A DNA stretch of 13,472 nt from Clostridiaceae bacterium (GCA_904502215.1 CAJGDQ010000017.1:1-13472), one strand, 5' to 3'. Positions 1-8,515 are shown, numbered from the stretch's first letter. The notes: generated from the letters alone by a model not told the origin. A program made the numbers and translations.

Positions 1-846
1 GAATGTGCTATTAAGGTTGCAAGAAAATATGCGGCTGAGAAAAAGGGAAAAGAGTATAATACCATTATCACCCTTAAAAACAGCTTTCACGGTAGAACTA
101 TAACAACCCTTGCTGCAACAGGTCAGGAAGTTTTCCATAATGATTTTCTCCCCTTAACCGATGGTTTTTGCTATGCTGAGGCTAATAATATTGATGACCT
201 TTTAGAAAAGGTTGCAAACAATAAGGTTGCCGCTATTATGTTTGAATGTGTTCAGGGTGAGGGCGGTGTTATGCCTCTTGAACAAGAGTTTGTTGAGAAG
301 ATTTTCCAGATAGCAAAAGAACAAGATGTCTTAACTATTGCTGATGAGGTGCAAACAGGAAACGGCAGAACAGGTAAGCTTTACGGATATATGAATTTTG
401 GCGTAACACCTGATATTGTTTCAACTGCAAAGGGTCTTGGCGGTGGTTTGCCGATAGGTGCAACCCTTTTGGGCGATAAGGTTAAGGATACTTTGGTTCC
501 GTCTTCCCATGGTTCAACCTTTGGCGGAAATCCCGTAGCAAGTGCGGGTGCAATAAATATCATCAGCCGAATTGATGATGAATTGCTTAGTGAGGTTAAT
601 ATAAAATCGGATTATATTTTTGAGCGTTTAACTAATGCCGATGGGGTTAAAAACGTTAGTGGTTTAGGGCTGATGCTCGGCATTGAAACCAAGAAGGATG
701 CTAGTGAGGTAATAAAAACTTGTCAGGATAAGGGTGTTCTTGTTATCAAGGCAAAGAACAAGGTGCGTTTACTTCCCGCTCTTAATATCCCTTGGGATTT
801 GCTTGAAAGGGCAATTGATATCTTAGTTGATGCTTGTAAGGAGTAA
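1..846 (+). CDS. argD: Acetylornithine aminotransferase, 5'-truncated by window edge
   Basis: PLP-dependent class III aminotransferase of arginine biosynthesis that interconverts N-acetylglutamate semialdehyde and N-acetylornithine using glutamate, in the cytoplasm. The frame is open from base 1, so 281 codons are visible; family members are roughly 390-400 residues, so about 110 N-terminal residues lie outside. Visible family motifs are NSFHGRT near the 5' edge, FECVQGEGGV, ADEVQTGNGRTG, and STAKGLGGGLPIGA, whose Lys (codon 430-432) is the expected Schiff-base lysine. HGSTFGGNP follows. The ATG at 238 is internal, because the reading frame and homology extend upstream of it. argF follows after 4 bases and its RBS overlaps the argD stop, so the two are co-transcribed. 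Ornithine or other omega-aminotransferases share the fold; the argF neighbour favours ArgD. Confidence 0.93.
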   Translation, partial: ECAIKVARKYAAEKKGKEYNTIITLKNSFHGRTITTLAATGQEVFHNDFLPLTDGFCYAEANNIDDLLEKVANNKVAAIMFECVQGEGGVMPLEQEFVEKIFQIAKEQDVLTIADEVQTGNGRTGKLYGYMNFGVTPDIVSTAKGLGGGLPIGATLLGDKVKDTLVPSSHGSTFGGNPVASAGAINIISRIDDELLSEVNIKSDYIFERLTNADGVKNVSGLGLMLGIETKKDASEVIKTCQDKGVLVIKAKNKVRLLPALNIPWDLLERAIDILVDACKE

Positions 847-850
847 ATTT

Positions 851-1834
851 ATGGATTTTAAAGGTAGAAGTTTCTTAAAACTGCTTGATTTTTCAAAAGA
901 AGAAATTTTATGTCTTTTAGATTTGGCGGCAGAATTTAAGTATAAGAAAAAAGCAGGTATTCCTCATAAAATCTGCGAGGGCAAAAATATTGCTTTGATT
1001 TTTGAAAAAACGAGCACCAGAACCCGTTGCAGTTTTGAGGTTGCAGCATATGATTTAGGAATGGGCGTAACCTATCTTGACCCCAAGGCTTCGCAAATCG
1101 GCAAGAAAGAGAGTATTGCAGACACAGCAAGAGTTCTTGGAAGAATTTATGATGGTATTGAGTATAGAGGCTTTGGTCAGGAAATAGTTGAAGATTTAGC
1201 GGCATTTGCGGGCGTTCCTGTTTGGAACGGATTAACAAATGAGTTCCATCCAACCCAAATTTTAGCCGATTTCTTAACTATTAGAGAGCATTTTGGAAAG
1301 CTTGAAGGCATTAACTTAGTTTATATGGGAGATGCTCGTTATAATATGGGAAATTCACTTATGGTTGGCTCTGCCATTATGGGACTTAATTTCACTGCTT
1401 GCGCTCCCAAAAAGTATTTCCCCGATAAAGAGCTAATTAAAAAATGCGATGAGTTGGCAAGCAAAAGCGGAGCTACTCTTAACTTTATTGAAGACCCAAT
1501 GGAAGCTACAAAAAACGCCGATGTTATCTATACTGATGTTTGGGTTTCTATGGGCGAGCCTGATGAGGTTTGGGAAGAAAGAATAAGGGAGTTATCACCT
1601 TATCAAGTGAACTCAGCTCTTATGAAAAATGCAGGGGAGAAGGCAGTGTTTATGCATTGTTTACCCGCTTTCCACGACCTTAACACTACCGTTGGCAAAG
1701 AAATGAGCCAAAAATTCGGTATCAAGGAAATGGAAGTAACTGATGAGGTGTTCGAAAGCGAACAGTCAATCGTTTTCGATGAAGCCGAGAACAGAATGCA
1801 TACAATTAAAGCAGTTATGGCTGCAACATTATAA
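851..1834 (+). CDS. argF: Ornithine carbamoyltransferase
   Basis: Catalyses carbamoyl phosphate + ornithine to citrulline + phosphate in the arginine pathway, cytoplasmic. The 327 residues match family size. The carbamoyl-phosphate motif is STRTR at residues 55-59, HPTQ is at 133-136, and the ornithine-binding D229...SMG (233-235) loop and the HCLPA motif (269-273, with the conserved Cys270) identify OTCase rather than aspartate carbamoyltransferase. The start at 851 is chosen because AAGGAG (838-843) sits 7 bases upstream; the same frame is open to an ATG at 827, but that would give an 8-residue extension that is not family-like and would lie upstream of this RBS. The RBS overlaps the argD stop, suggesting translational coupling. 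A strong hairpin terminator follows 3 bases after the stop, so this is the last gene of the arg operon. A catabolic (arcB) role is less likely next to argD. Confidence 0.96.
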   Translation: MDFKGRSFLKLLDFSKEEILCLLDLAAEFKYKKKAGIPHKICEGKNIALIFEKTSTRTRCSFEVAAYDLGMGVTYLDPKASQIGKKESIADTARVLGRIYDGIEYRGFGQEIVEDLAAFAGVPVWNGLTNEFHPTQILADFLTIREHFGKLEGINLVYMGDARYNMGNSLMVGSAIMGLNFTACAPKKYFPDKELIKKCDELASKSGATLNFIEDPMEATKNADVIYTDVWVSMGEPDEVWEERIRELSPYQVNSALMKNAGEKAVFMHCLPAFHDLNTTVGKEMSQKFGIKEMEVTDEVFESEQSIVFDEAENRMHTIKAVMAATL

Positions 1835-1837
1835 TTT

Positions 1838-1863
1838 GAGGACTGTAAGCAGTCCTCTTTTTT
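1838..1863 (+). terminator. Intrinsic terminator of the arg operon
   Basis: A perfect 8-bp stem, GAGGACTG (1838-1845) with CAGTCCTC (1850-1857), a TAAG loop and a run of six T residues. It begins 3 bases after the argF stop and separates the arg operon from the pro operon. Confidence 0.93.
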
Positions 1864-1864
1864 A

Positions 1865-1893
1865 TTGACTTTAAAATTTATATGAATTATAAT
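1865..1893 (+). promoter_or_regulatory. Sigma-A promoter of the proBAC-ABC operon
   Basis: TTGACT (1865-1870), a 17-base spacer, then TATAAT (1888-1893): one mismatch to the -35 consensus and none to the -10. Transcription would begin near 1900, leaving a leader of about 75 nt. A second TATAAT at 1896-1901 has poor spacing to this -35. I see no T-box, terminator/anti-terminator pair or operator in the short leader, so any feedback is probably at the enzyme level (proline inhibition of glutamate kinase is known for the family). Confidence 0.82.
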
Positions 1894-1974
1894 TATATAA
1901 TACAGCTTAACTGAAAAGAAAATTGAATTTAAGTTTACAATGCTTAAAATGTAAATAACGGAAGTGAATTTTAA

Positions 1975-2748
1975 ATGAGAATCGTTTTAAAAATCGGCAC
2001 CTCAACCTTGGCTCATGAAACGGGCAGGCTTAATATCCGCCGTGTTGAAGAGCTTTGCAAGGTTATGAGCGACCTTAAAAATGCGGGACACGAGATTATT
2101 CTTGTGTCCTCTGGTGCTATTGGTATGGGAGTGGGCAAATTATCTTTGCATAAAAAGCCTGAGGATATCCCAACTAAACAGGCTGCTGCCGCTGTTGGTC
2201 AATGCGAGCTTATGTATACCTACGATAAGCTTTTCTCGGAATATAACCATACAGTTGCCCAAATACTTATAACAGGCGAGGATATTGAAAATACCGAGCG
2301 AAGAACCAATTTTGAAAACACAATGCGCCGCCTTTTAGAGCTTTCGGTTATCCCGATACTTAACGAAAACGATTCTATAGCAACCGAGCAAATAGTTATA
2401 GGCGATAACGATACTTTAGGAGCCATTGTGGCAACAACCTTGCAGGCTGATTTGCTTATAATTTTATCCGATATTAACGGCCTTTATACTGCTGACCCGC
2501 ATAAAGATAAAAATGCCGTTTTGCTTCATAGGGTTGAGGAAATTAATCCTGAGATTGAGGCAATGATTGGCGGAGTGGGCAGCAAGCTTGGAACAGGCGG
2601 TATGATAACTAAAATTAAAGCCGCTAAAATGACAACTGCGAAGGGTATCGATTTGGTTATTGCAAATGGTGATAACCCCTCAAATGTTTATGATATTGTT
2701 GAGGGTAAGGATGTTGGAACTCGCTTTATTGCAAAGAAGGTGGATTAA
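1975..2748 (+). CDS. proB: Glutamate 5-kinase, short form without PUA domain
   Basis: Phosphorylates glutamate to gamma-glutamyl phosphate with ATP, the first committed step of proline synthesis. The 257 residues form a single amino-acid-kinase domain. Seen are the N-terminal lysine motif KIGTST (residues 6-11), SSGAIGMG from residue 45, NEND (130-133), GDNDTLGA from 143, SDINGLYTADP from 165 and GTGGMITK (206-213), covering the glutamate and ATP sites. The C-terminal PUA domain of the roughly 365-residue E. coli and B. subtilis enzymes is absent; the frame ends cleanly at a stop that overlaps proA, so this is a natural short form and not a truncation. RBS GGAAGTG (1960-1966) lies 8 bases before the ATG. 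First gene of the operon, transcribed from the promoter at 1865. Confidence 0.95.
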   Translation: MRIVLKIGTSTLAHETGRLNIRRVEELCKVMSDLKNAGHEIILVSSGAIGMGVGKLSLHKKPEDIPTKQAAAAVGQCELMYTYDKLFSEYNHTVAQILITGEDIENTERRTNFENTMRRLLELSVIPILNENDSIATEQIVIGDNDTLGAIVATTLQADLLIILSDINGLYTADPHKDKNAVLLHRVEEINPEIEAMIGGVGSKLGTGGMITKIKAAKMTTAKGIDLVIANGDNPSNVYDIVEGKDVGTRFIAKKVD

Positions 2749-3980
2749 TGGTTGCAACTATTGAACTTCTTAAAAGAGCCAAAGCGGTGTCATACTTAGC
2801 TCCGCTTTCAACCGAAGAAAAGAACAATGCCCTTTTTGCTATGGCAAAGGCTTTGGTTAATAACGCTGATTCTATTTTAGAGGCAAATGCTCTTGATTTG
2901 GAGAATGCTAAGGGAAATATCAGTGAGGTTATGCTTGACCGTTTAAGACTTGATATTTCGAGAATTAAAGGAATGGCAAAGGGAATTGAAGAGGTTGCAA
3001 AGCTTCCTGATAATGTTGGCAAGGTGATTTCCAAAACCATTCATCAAAACGGACTTGAAATTATGAAAACAGCAGTTCCTTTTGGTGTTGTTGGAATAAT
3101 TTATGAGAGCCGCCCTAATGTAACGAGCGATGCCGCCGCTTTAGGCTTTAAAAGCGGTAATGTTTGTGTGCTTAGAGGCGGAAAAGAGGCATATAACACC
3201 TCTTCCCAGATAGTTAAAGTTTTGAAATCGGCTCTTAAAGAATGCAAAATTAATGAAGATTATATAAATCTTGTTGAGGATACTTCAAGAGCAAGTGCCA
3301 CCGAGCTTATGACCGCTAACGGATACATTGATTTGTTAATTCCAAGAGGCGGTAAAGGTTTAATTCAGGCATGTCTTAAAAATGCAACAGTTCCTTGCAT
3401 TGAAACAGGAACAGGCATTTGCCATATTTTTGTTGAAAAAACTGCCGATTTTGATATGGCACTCGATATTATTGATAATGCTAAAACAAGCCGACCTTCA
3501 GTTTGCAATGCGGCTGAGGTTTGCCTTGTTGATAGAGAAATTGCAAGTGAATTTTTACCTCTGTTATATGATAGAATAGGTGATAGGGTTGAAATTTTCG
3601 GGGATAGTGAAACCTTAAAATATATCCCTGTGAGTAAGGCTTCAAATGAAGATTTTGATACCGAATTTTTGGATTATAAAATGGCTGTAAAAATAGTTGA
3701 TGGAGTAACGGCTGCTGTTGAACATATTGCTCTTCATTCAACCCATCATAGCGAAAGCATTATAACTAAGGCCGATAAAGCTGCCGATTATTTTACCAAA
3801 ATGGTTGATTCGGCTGCAGTTTATGTTAATGCTTCAACTCGTTTTACCGATGGCGGTGAATTTTCTCTCGGTTGCGAGATGGGAATTTCAACCCAAAAGC
3901 TTCATGCTCGAGGCCCTATGGGACTTGCCGAGCTTAATACTTATAAGTATGTTATCAAGGGTAATGGACAAATAAGATAG
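2748..3980 (+). CDS. proA: Gamma-glutamyl phosphate reductase (glutamate-5-semialdehyde dehydrogenase)
   Basis: NADPH-dependent reduction of gamma-glutamyl phosphate to glutamate-5-semialdehyde, the second proline step; it is expected to act with ProB because the intermediate is labile. It has 410 residues, the normal family length, with an aldehyde-dehydrogenase fold. Seen are PFGVVGIIYESRPNV around residues 111-125, SGNVCVLRGGKEA, a DLLIPRGG segment, ETGTGICH and SRPSVCNAAE, in which Cys253 is the expected catalytic nucleophile. The start ATG shares its A with the last base of the proB TAA (TAATG, 1-base overlap), a typical stop-start coupling. The proC RBS overlaps the proA stop. Nothing unusual in the active site. 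Confidence 0.96.
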   Translation: MVATIELLKRAKAVSYLAPLSTEEKNNALFAMAKALVNNADSILEANALDLENAKGNISEVMLDRLRLDISRIKGMAKGIEEVAKLPDNVGKVISKTIHQNGLEIMKTAVPFGVVGIIYESRPNVTSDAAALGFKSGNVCVLRGGKEAYNTSSQIVKVLKSALKECKINEDYINLVEDTSRASATELMTANGYIDLLIPRGGKGLIQACLKNATVPCIETGTGICHIFVEKTADFDMALDIIDNAKTSRPSVCNAAEVCLVDREIASEFLPLLYDRIGDRVEIFGDSETLKYIPVSKASNEDFDTEFLDYKMAVKIVDGVTAAVEHIALHSTHHSESIITKADKAADYFTKMVDSAAVYVNASTRFTDGGEFSLGCEMGISTQKLHARGPMGLAELNTYKYVIKGNGQIR

Positions 3981-3990
3981 GAGGATACTT

Positions 3991-4818
3991 ATGGCTTCAG
4001 TTAAATTTGGTTTTATAGGTGCGGGAAATATGGGCTCTGCCTTGGCTCGTGCCGTTTGTAAATCAATTGGACCTGATTCGGTTTTGATTTCGGATAAATC
4101 TCAGGTTAAGGCAAAGCTTTTGGCAGAGGAGTTGAAATGCTCTTATGCTGATAACAATGCCGTTGCAAACGAGGCAAAATTTATTTTTCTCGGCGTTAAG
4201 CCTCAAATGATGGCAGATATGCTTACTTCAATAAAGCCTGTTTTAGAGGGAAGAAGCGACCGTTTTGTTTTAATCTCTATGGCGGCAGGACTTAGCATTT
4301 CTTCATTAAATAAAATGTTAGATTCTAAAATGCCGATTATAAGAATTATGCCAAACACTCCCGTTGCGGTTGGCAAAGGTATGCTCCTTTATACTAATTC
4401 CGATTTAGTGTTTATGGATGAGATTGGTGAATTTTGCGATGCATTAAAATTTGCAGGCAAGATAGATAGAATAAACGAAGAGCTTATAGATGCGGCTTCG
4501 GCTCTTTCAGGCTGCGGACCGGCATTTGTTTATCTCTTTGCCGAGGCTCTCAGCGATGCAGGTGTTGAATGCGGTCTTCAAAGGGCAAAGGCGCTTGAAT
4601 ATGCCGCCCAAACCCTTTCGGGAGCAGCGGAATTATTGTTAACTTCATCTAAGCATCCGGGTCAATTAAAGGATGAGGTTTGCAGTCCCGGTGGAAGCAC
4701 TATTGCAGGTGTTCATTCATTAGAGGAATCAGCTTTCAGAGGAACTGTTATGAATGCTGTTAGAGCTTCTTTTGAAAGAACAAAGGAACTAGGCTGTGCG
4801 GAGGATGAAAATGATTAA
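3991..4818 (+). CDS. proC: Pyrroline-5-carboxylate reductase
   Basis: Reduces 1-pyrroline-5-carboxylate, formed spontaneously from glutamate semialdehyde, to proline with NAD(P)H; cytoplasmic. It has 275 residues, normal size. The N-terminal Rossmann motif is GAGNMG (residues 10-15), with LGVKPQM and RIMPNTP in the middle. The C-terminal dimerisation and catalytic region carries SGCGPAF (from residue 173) and DEVCSPGGST (residues 228-237). A perfect AGGAGG (3979-3984) overlaps the proA stop and lies 6 bases before the ATG. The 3' end overlaps the next gene by 8 bases, so the ABC exporter genes are coupled to the proline genes. With proB and proA this gives a complete glutamate-to-proline route in one operon. 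Confidence 0.96.
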   Translation: MASVKFGFIGAGNMGSALARAVCKSIGPDSVLISDKSQVKAKLLAEELKCSYADNNAVANEAKFIFLGVKPQMMADMLTSIKPVLEGRSDRFVLISMAAGLSISSLNKMLDSKMPIIRIMPNTPVAVGKGMLLYTNSDLVFMDEIGEFCDALKFAGKIDRINEELIDAASALSGCGPAFVYLFAEALSDAGVECGLQRAKALEYAAQTLSGAAELLLTSSKHPGQLKDEVCSPGGSTIAGVHSLEESAFRGTVMNAVRASFERTKELGCAEDEND

Positions 4819-6559
4819 AACTTTGGCAAAATCAATAAGGGAATATAAATTACCTTCGATTTTAACCCTTATTTTCATAATGGGTGAGGTTATAATTGAG
4901 GTTATGATACCTTTTTTTACCGCCGACCTTGTTAATGACATCAAGGCGGGAGCACCCATTGAATTGATTATAAAAACAGGCCTATTATTGATATTATTGG
5001 CCTTAATTTCACTTTGCTGCGGTAGTATTGCTGCTGTTACTTGTGCAAAGGCATCTGCCGGCTTTGCAAAGAATTTGAGACACGATATGTTCTCAAAAAT
5101 TCAAAGCTTTTCCTTTGCAAATATTGATAAGTTTTCATCAACCTCACTAGTTACTCGTCTTACAACCGATATAACCCACGTTCAAATGTCATATATGATG
5201 ATAATAAGAACGGCAATCAGAAGCCCGATGATGTTTGTTTTCTCGGTGTTTATGGCATATACAATGGGCGGAGCATTAGCTACCTCCTTTGTTGTTGTTA
5301 TTCCTGTTTTGATATTTGGCTTTTTGATGGTTGCTAAAAAGGCAATGCCTGCTTTTAGAAGAGTTTTCAAAAAGTATGACAGACTTAATGAATCTATCGA
5401 AGAAAATGTTAGAGGAATGAGGGTTGTTAAGGGCTTTTCAAGAGAGGAATTTGAAAAGAAAAAGTTTGCTGCGGCTTCGGATGGAATAACAGATGATTTC
5501 ACAAAGGCCGAACGAATAGTAGCTCTTAATACTCCTATTATGCAGTTTTGTATGTATTTCAATACTGTTGTTATTTTGTTCCTCGGCTCTTATCTTACAA
5601 TAACAAGCGCCGGAGCTCGGGTGGATGTTGGTCAAATCTCGGCTATGCTTACCTATGGCGTTCAAATTCTAATGTCCCTTATGATGCTTTCGATGATATA
5701 TGTTATGATAACTATGTCGCTCGAATCTATGAAGCGCATATGCGAGGTTTTGAATGAGGAACCTTCCCTTAAAAACCCCGAAAATGCTATTACTAAGGTA
5801 AAGGATGGCTCTATAAGCTTTAAAAATGTTTCCTTTAAGTATTCTGAAAAGGCAAAGCGTTTTGCCCTAGAAAATATTAACCTTGAAATCAAATCGGGTA
5901 TGACGGTTGGTATCATCGGCGGAACAGGTTCTTCTAAAACCTCCTTGGTGCAGTTAATTCCAAGACTTTATGATGTAACCGAGGGTGAGGTTTTGGTTGG
6001 CGGCATAGATGTTCGCAAATATGACCTTAATGTTTTAAGAGATAGTGTTGCAATGGTTTTGCAAAAAAATCAGCTTTTCTCGGGAACAATTAAAGAAAAT
6101 CTTCGTTGGGGAAATGAAAATGCAACCGATGAGGAGATAAAAGAGGTTTGCAGACTTTCTCAAGCCGATGAATTTATTGAGAATTTCCCTGATAAATACG
6201 ATACCTATATAGAACAAGGAGGCACCAATGTTTCAGGCGGTCAAAAGCAAAGACTTTGTATCGCAAGAGCGCTTTTGAAACAGCCAAAAATATTAATTCT
6301 TGATGATTCAACAAGTGCGGTTGATACCAGAACCGATGCCTTTATCAGAAAAGGCTTCAAGGAGTATATCCCTGAAACCACCAAGTTTATTATCGCTCAA
6401 CGAGTAGCTTCGGTTGAGGATGCCGATATGATTATCGTTATGGATAACGGTAAAATTTCAGCAGTTGGCACTCATATAGAGCTTTTAACTAAGAGCGATA
6501 TTTACCGTGAGGTTTATGAACAACAAGTGGGCGGAGGTGAAAATGATGAAAACTCCTGA
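4811..6559 (+). CDS. ABC exporter half-transporter, degenerate-site subunit (BmrC/LmrC/TM287-like)
   Basis: Membrane exporter subunit with an N-terminal six-helix transmembrane domain (hydrophobic stretches near residues 15-38, 50-75, 130-170, 235-260 and 270-300) and a C-terminal NBD. Walker A is GGTGSSKT (370-377), the signature is VSGGQ (474-478), and Walker B is followed by Asp499 where catalytic enzymes have Glu. The switch His is replaced by Gln530. These changes mark the non-hydrolytic half of a heterodimer whose partner is the next gene. The ATG at 4811 is chosen because CGGAGG (4799-4804) lies 6 bases upstream; a GTG at 4796 and an ATG at 4805 lie upstream of or abut that RBS. The start overlaps the proC end by 8 bases. 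The substrate is unknown; family members export drugs, lipids or peptides. Confidence 0.9.
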   Translation: MIKTLAKSIREYKLPSILTLIFIMGEVIIEVMIPFFTADLVNDIKAGAPIELIIKTGLLLILLALISLCCGSIAAVTCAKASAGFAKNLRHDMFSKIQSFSFANIDKFSSTSLVTRLTTDITHVQMSYMMIIRTAIRSPMMFVFSVFMAYTMGGALATSFVVVIPVLIFGFLMVAKKAMPAFRRVFKKYDRLNESIEENVRGMRVVKGFSREEFEKKKFAAASDGITDDFTKAERIVALNTPIMQFCMYFNTVVILFLGSYLTITSAGARVDVGQISAMLTYGVQILMSLMMLSMIYVMITMSLESMKRICEVLNEEPSLKNPENAITKVKDGSISFKNVSFKYSEKAKRFALENINLEIKSGMTVGIIGGTGSSKTSLVQLIPRLYDVTEGEVLVGGIDVRKYDLNVLRDSVAMVLQKNQLFSGTIKENLRWGNENATDEEIKEVCRLSQADEFIENFPDKYDTYIEQGGTNVSGGQKQRLCIARALLKQPKILILDDSTSAVDTRTDAFIRKGFKEYIPETTKFIIAQRVASVEDADMIIVMDNGKISAVGTHIELLTKSDIYREVYEQQVGGGENDENS

Positions 6560-8510
6560 AAAAAATAATGATATTCCAAAAACTTTACCAAAGGGAGTTC
6601 CTGCCGTTAGAAAGTTTAATTTATCGGCTTTCAAAAGGGTTATTAAGATTTTGTTTAAAGCATATCCCGTTTTGTTGCCGCTGACCTTTCTATGCATCAT
6701 TTTCTCTGCCATTATTGCAACAATGCCCGCTATCTTCAATCAGCAAATTATAGCCGCTATTGAGGTATTTTATAAGGATGCCGATTGGTCGGGTGCTAAA
6801 GAGGTTATAATTCCTAAAATTATTGTTTTAGCAATTCTTTATATTGTTTCTTTGATTTCGGTTTTTGTTCATACTCAGCTTATGGCATATATAACCCAAG
6901 GCTTCCTTGGAAAAATGCGTAAAACCTTATTTAATGGAATGCAAAATTTGCCAATCAAATATTTTGATACCAATAAGCACGGCGATATTATGAGTCATTA
7001 CACCAATGATATTGATACCCTTCGCCAGTTGGTATCTCAGTCCCTTCCAACCTTGTTGCAAGCGGGCATAGTTGTTGTTTCGGTTTTCTTTATTATGCTT
7101 TGGTATAGTATCCCGATAACCTTGGTTGTTATCTTCGGCGTGTTCTTGCTTTTTGCAATCACTAAAACAGTTGGTGGCGGAAGTGCTAAGTATTTTATCC
7201 GTCAGCAAAAGTCTATAGGTAAAACCGAGGGCTATATTCAGGAAATGATGAACGGCCAAAAGGTTGTTAAGGTTTTTTGCCATGAGGAAAAGGCAAAAGA
7301 GGATTTTGATAAGGTTAACGAACAACTTTTTAGTGATAGTAACAAGGCGCATGCTTTTGCAAACCTTTTAGGTCCTATTAATATGAATATCGGTAATATA
7401 CTTTATGTTATTATCGCAACTGTTGGCGGTATATTCTTGCTTTCAGATGGATTTGTTAATTTCAGCCTTTCTAAGCTTTTTGGAAGAGAAATTATATTCG
7501 GTATAAGCGTTGTTATTCCATTCCTTAATATGACCAAGCAGTTTACAGGAAATGTTAATCAATTATCTCAGCAAATCAACTCGGTTGTTATGGGTCTTGC
7601 AGGCGCTGAAAGAGTTTTTGCGCTTATGGACGCTATGCCCGAAACCGATGATGGATATGTTACCTTGGTTAATGCCGAGATTGATGAAAAGGGCAATATA
7701 ACCGAAACCGATAAGAGAACAGGCATTTGGGCTTGGCGCCATCCTCATCAGGATGGAAGCATAACCTATACCCGCCTTGCAGGCGATGTTAGACTCTTTG
7801 ATGTTGATTTTGGATATAATGAGGAAAAGATAGTTCTTCATAATATTGATATCTATGCAGAACCCGGTCAAAAGGTGGCTTTTGTTGGTGCAACAGGAGC
7901 GGGTAAAACAACTATTACAAACCTTATCAACCGCTTTTATGATATTGCTGACGGCAAGATTAGGTATGACGGCATCAATATCAATAAAATAAAGAAAAGC
8001 GATTTAAGGCGTTCTCTTGGCATTGTTTTGCAGGAAACAAATTTGTTTACGGGAACAGTTATGGAAAATATCCGTTACGGTCGCCTTGATGCTACCGATG
8101 AAGAGTGCATAGAGGCAGCAAAGCTTTCGGGCGCTGATGATTTTATAACAAGACTTCCCGATGGTTATGATACCGAGCTTAGCAATAACGGTTCTAATCT
8201 TTCTCAGGGTCAGCGTCAGTTAATAGCAATAGCTCGTGCTGCCGTTGCCGACCCACCTGTTATGATACTAGATGAAGCAACCTCGAGTATTGATACAAGA
8301 ACCGAGGCAATTGTTCAAAGAGGTATGGATAAGCTGATGCAGGGTAGAACTGTTTTTGTTATTGCCCATAGGCTTTCAACAATTAAAAACTCGGACGTTA
8401 TAATGGTTTTGGAAAAGGGCAGAATTATTGAGCGTGGCTCTCACGAAAAGCTTATCGAAGAAAAAGGTAAATACTATCAACTTTATACAGGCGCATTTGA
8501 GCTTGAATAA
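6543..8510 (+). CDS. ABC exporter half-transporter, catalytic subunit with extended linker (BmrD/LmrD/TM288-like)
   Basis: Partner of the upstream ABC subunit, 655 residues: a six-helix membrane domain followed by an NBD. Walker A GATGAGKT (449-456), Walker B Asp577 with catalytic Glu578 and switch His609 are all intact, but the signature reads LSQGQ (553-557) instead of LSGGQ. Combined with the upstream subunit, this gives one consensus and one degenerate ATP site. Between the membrane domain and NBD lies an extra segment of about 50 residues (367-415) containing a TGIWAWRHPH motif. The start at 6543 follows GGAGGTGA (6533-6540); the adjacent ATG at 6546 is equally possible. A GTG at 6507 has no RBS. 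The 17-base overlap with the upstream gene implies coupled, equimolar synthesis. Last gene of the pro-ABC operon. Confidence 0.9.
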   Translation: MMKTPEKNNDIPKTLPKGVPAVRKFNLSAFKRVIKILFKAYPVLLPLTFLCIIFSAIIATMPAIFNQQIIAAIEVFYKDADWSGAKEVIIPKIIVLAILYIVSLISVFVHTQLMAYITQGFLGKMRKTLFNGMQNLPIKYFDTNKHGDIMSHYTNDIDTLRQLVSQSLPTLLQAGIVVVSVFFIMLWYSIPITLVVIFGVFLLFAITKTVGGGSAKYFIRQQKSIGKTEGYIQEMMNGQKVVKVFCHEEKAKEDFDKVNEQLFSDSNKAHAFANLLGPINMNIGNILYVIIATVGGIFLLSDGFVNFSLSKLFGREIIFGISVVIPFLNMTKQFTGNVNQLSQQINSVVMGLAGAERVFALMDAMPETDDGYVTLVNAEIDEKGNITETDKRTGIWAWRHPHQDGSITYTRLAGDVRLFDVDFGYNEEKIVLHNIDIYAEPGQKVAFVGATGAGKTTITNLINRFYDIADGKIRYDGININKIKKSDLRRSLGIVLQETNLFTGTVMENIRYGRLDATDEECIEAAKLSGADDFITRLPDGYDTELSNNGSNLSQGQRQLIAIARAAVADPPVMILDEATSSIDTRTEAIVQRGMDKLMQGRTVFVIAHRLSTIKNSDVIMVLEKGRIIERGSHEKLIEEKGKYYQLYTGAFELE

Positions 8511-8515
8511 ATTTG

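Noticed and set aside
936..1253. 105-codon - strand open frame inside argF
   Set aside because: Shadow of argF; no recognisable domain or supporting context.
1894..1974. proB leader examined for a T-box, riboswitch or leader peptide (tiny frame M-L-K-M at 1940-1954)
   Set aside because: The leader is only about 75 nt, shows no stable stem or T-box motif, and the 4-codon frame has no RBS or proline/glutamate codons.
5918..5941. Walker A GGTGSSKT with Ser in place of the last Gly, as a sign of a dead gene
   Set aside because: Lys and Thr are intact, the frame is full length, and I recall the same variant in other degenerate-site subunits; better explained by heterodimer asymmetry.
6927..7352. 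141-codon open frame on the - strand inside the second ABC gene
   Set aside because: Antisense to a well-supported gene, no family resemblance, and its composition mirrors the coding strand.
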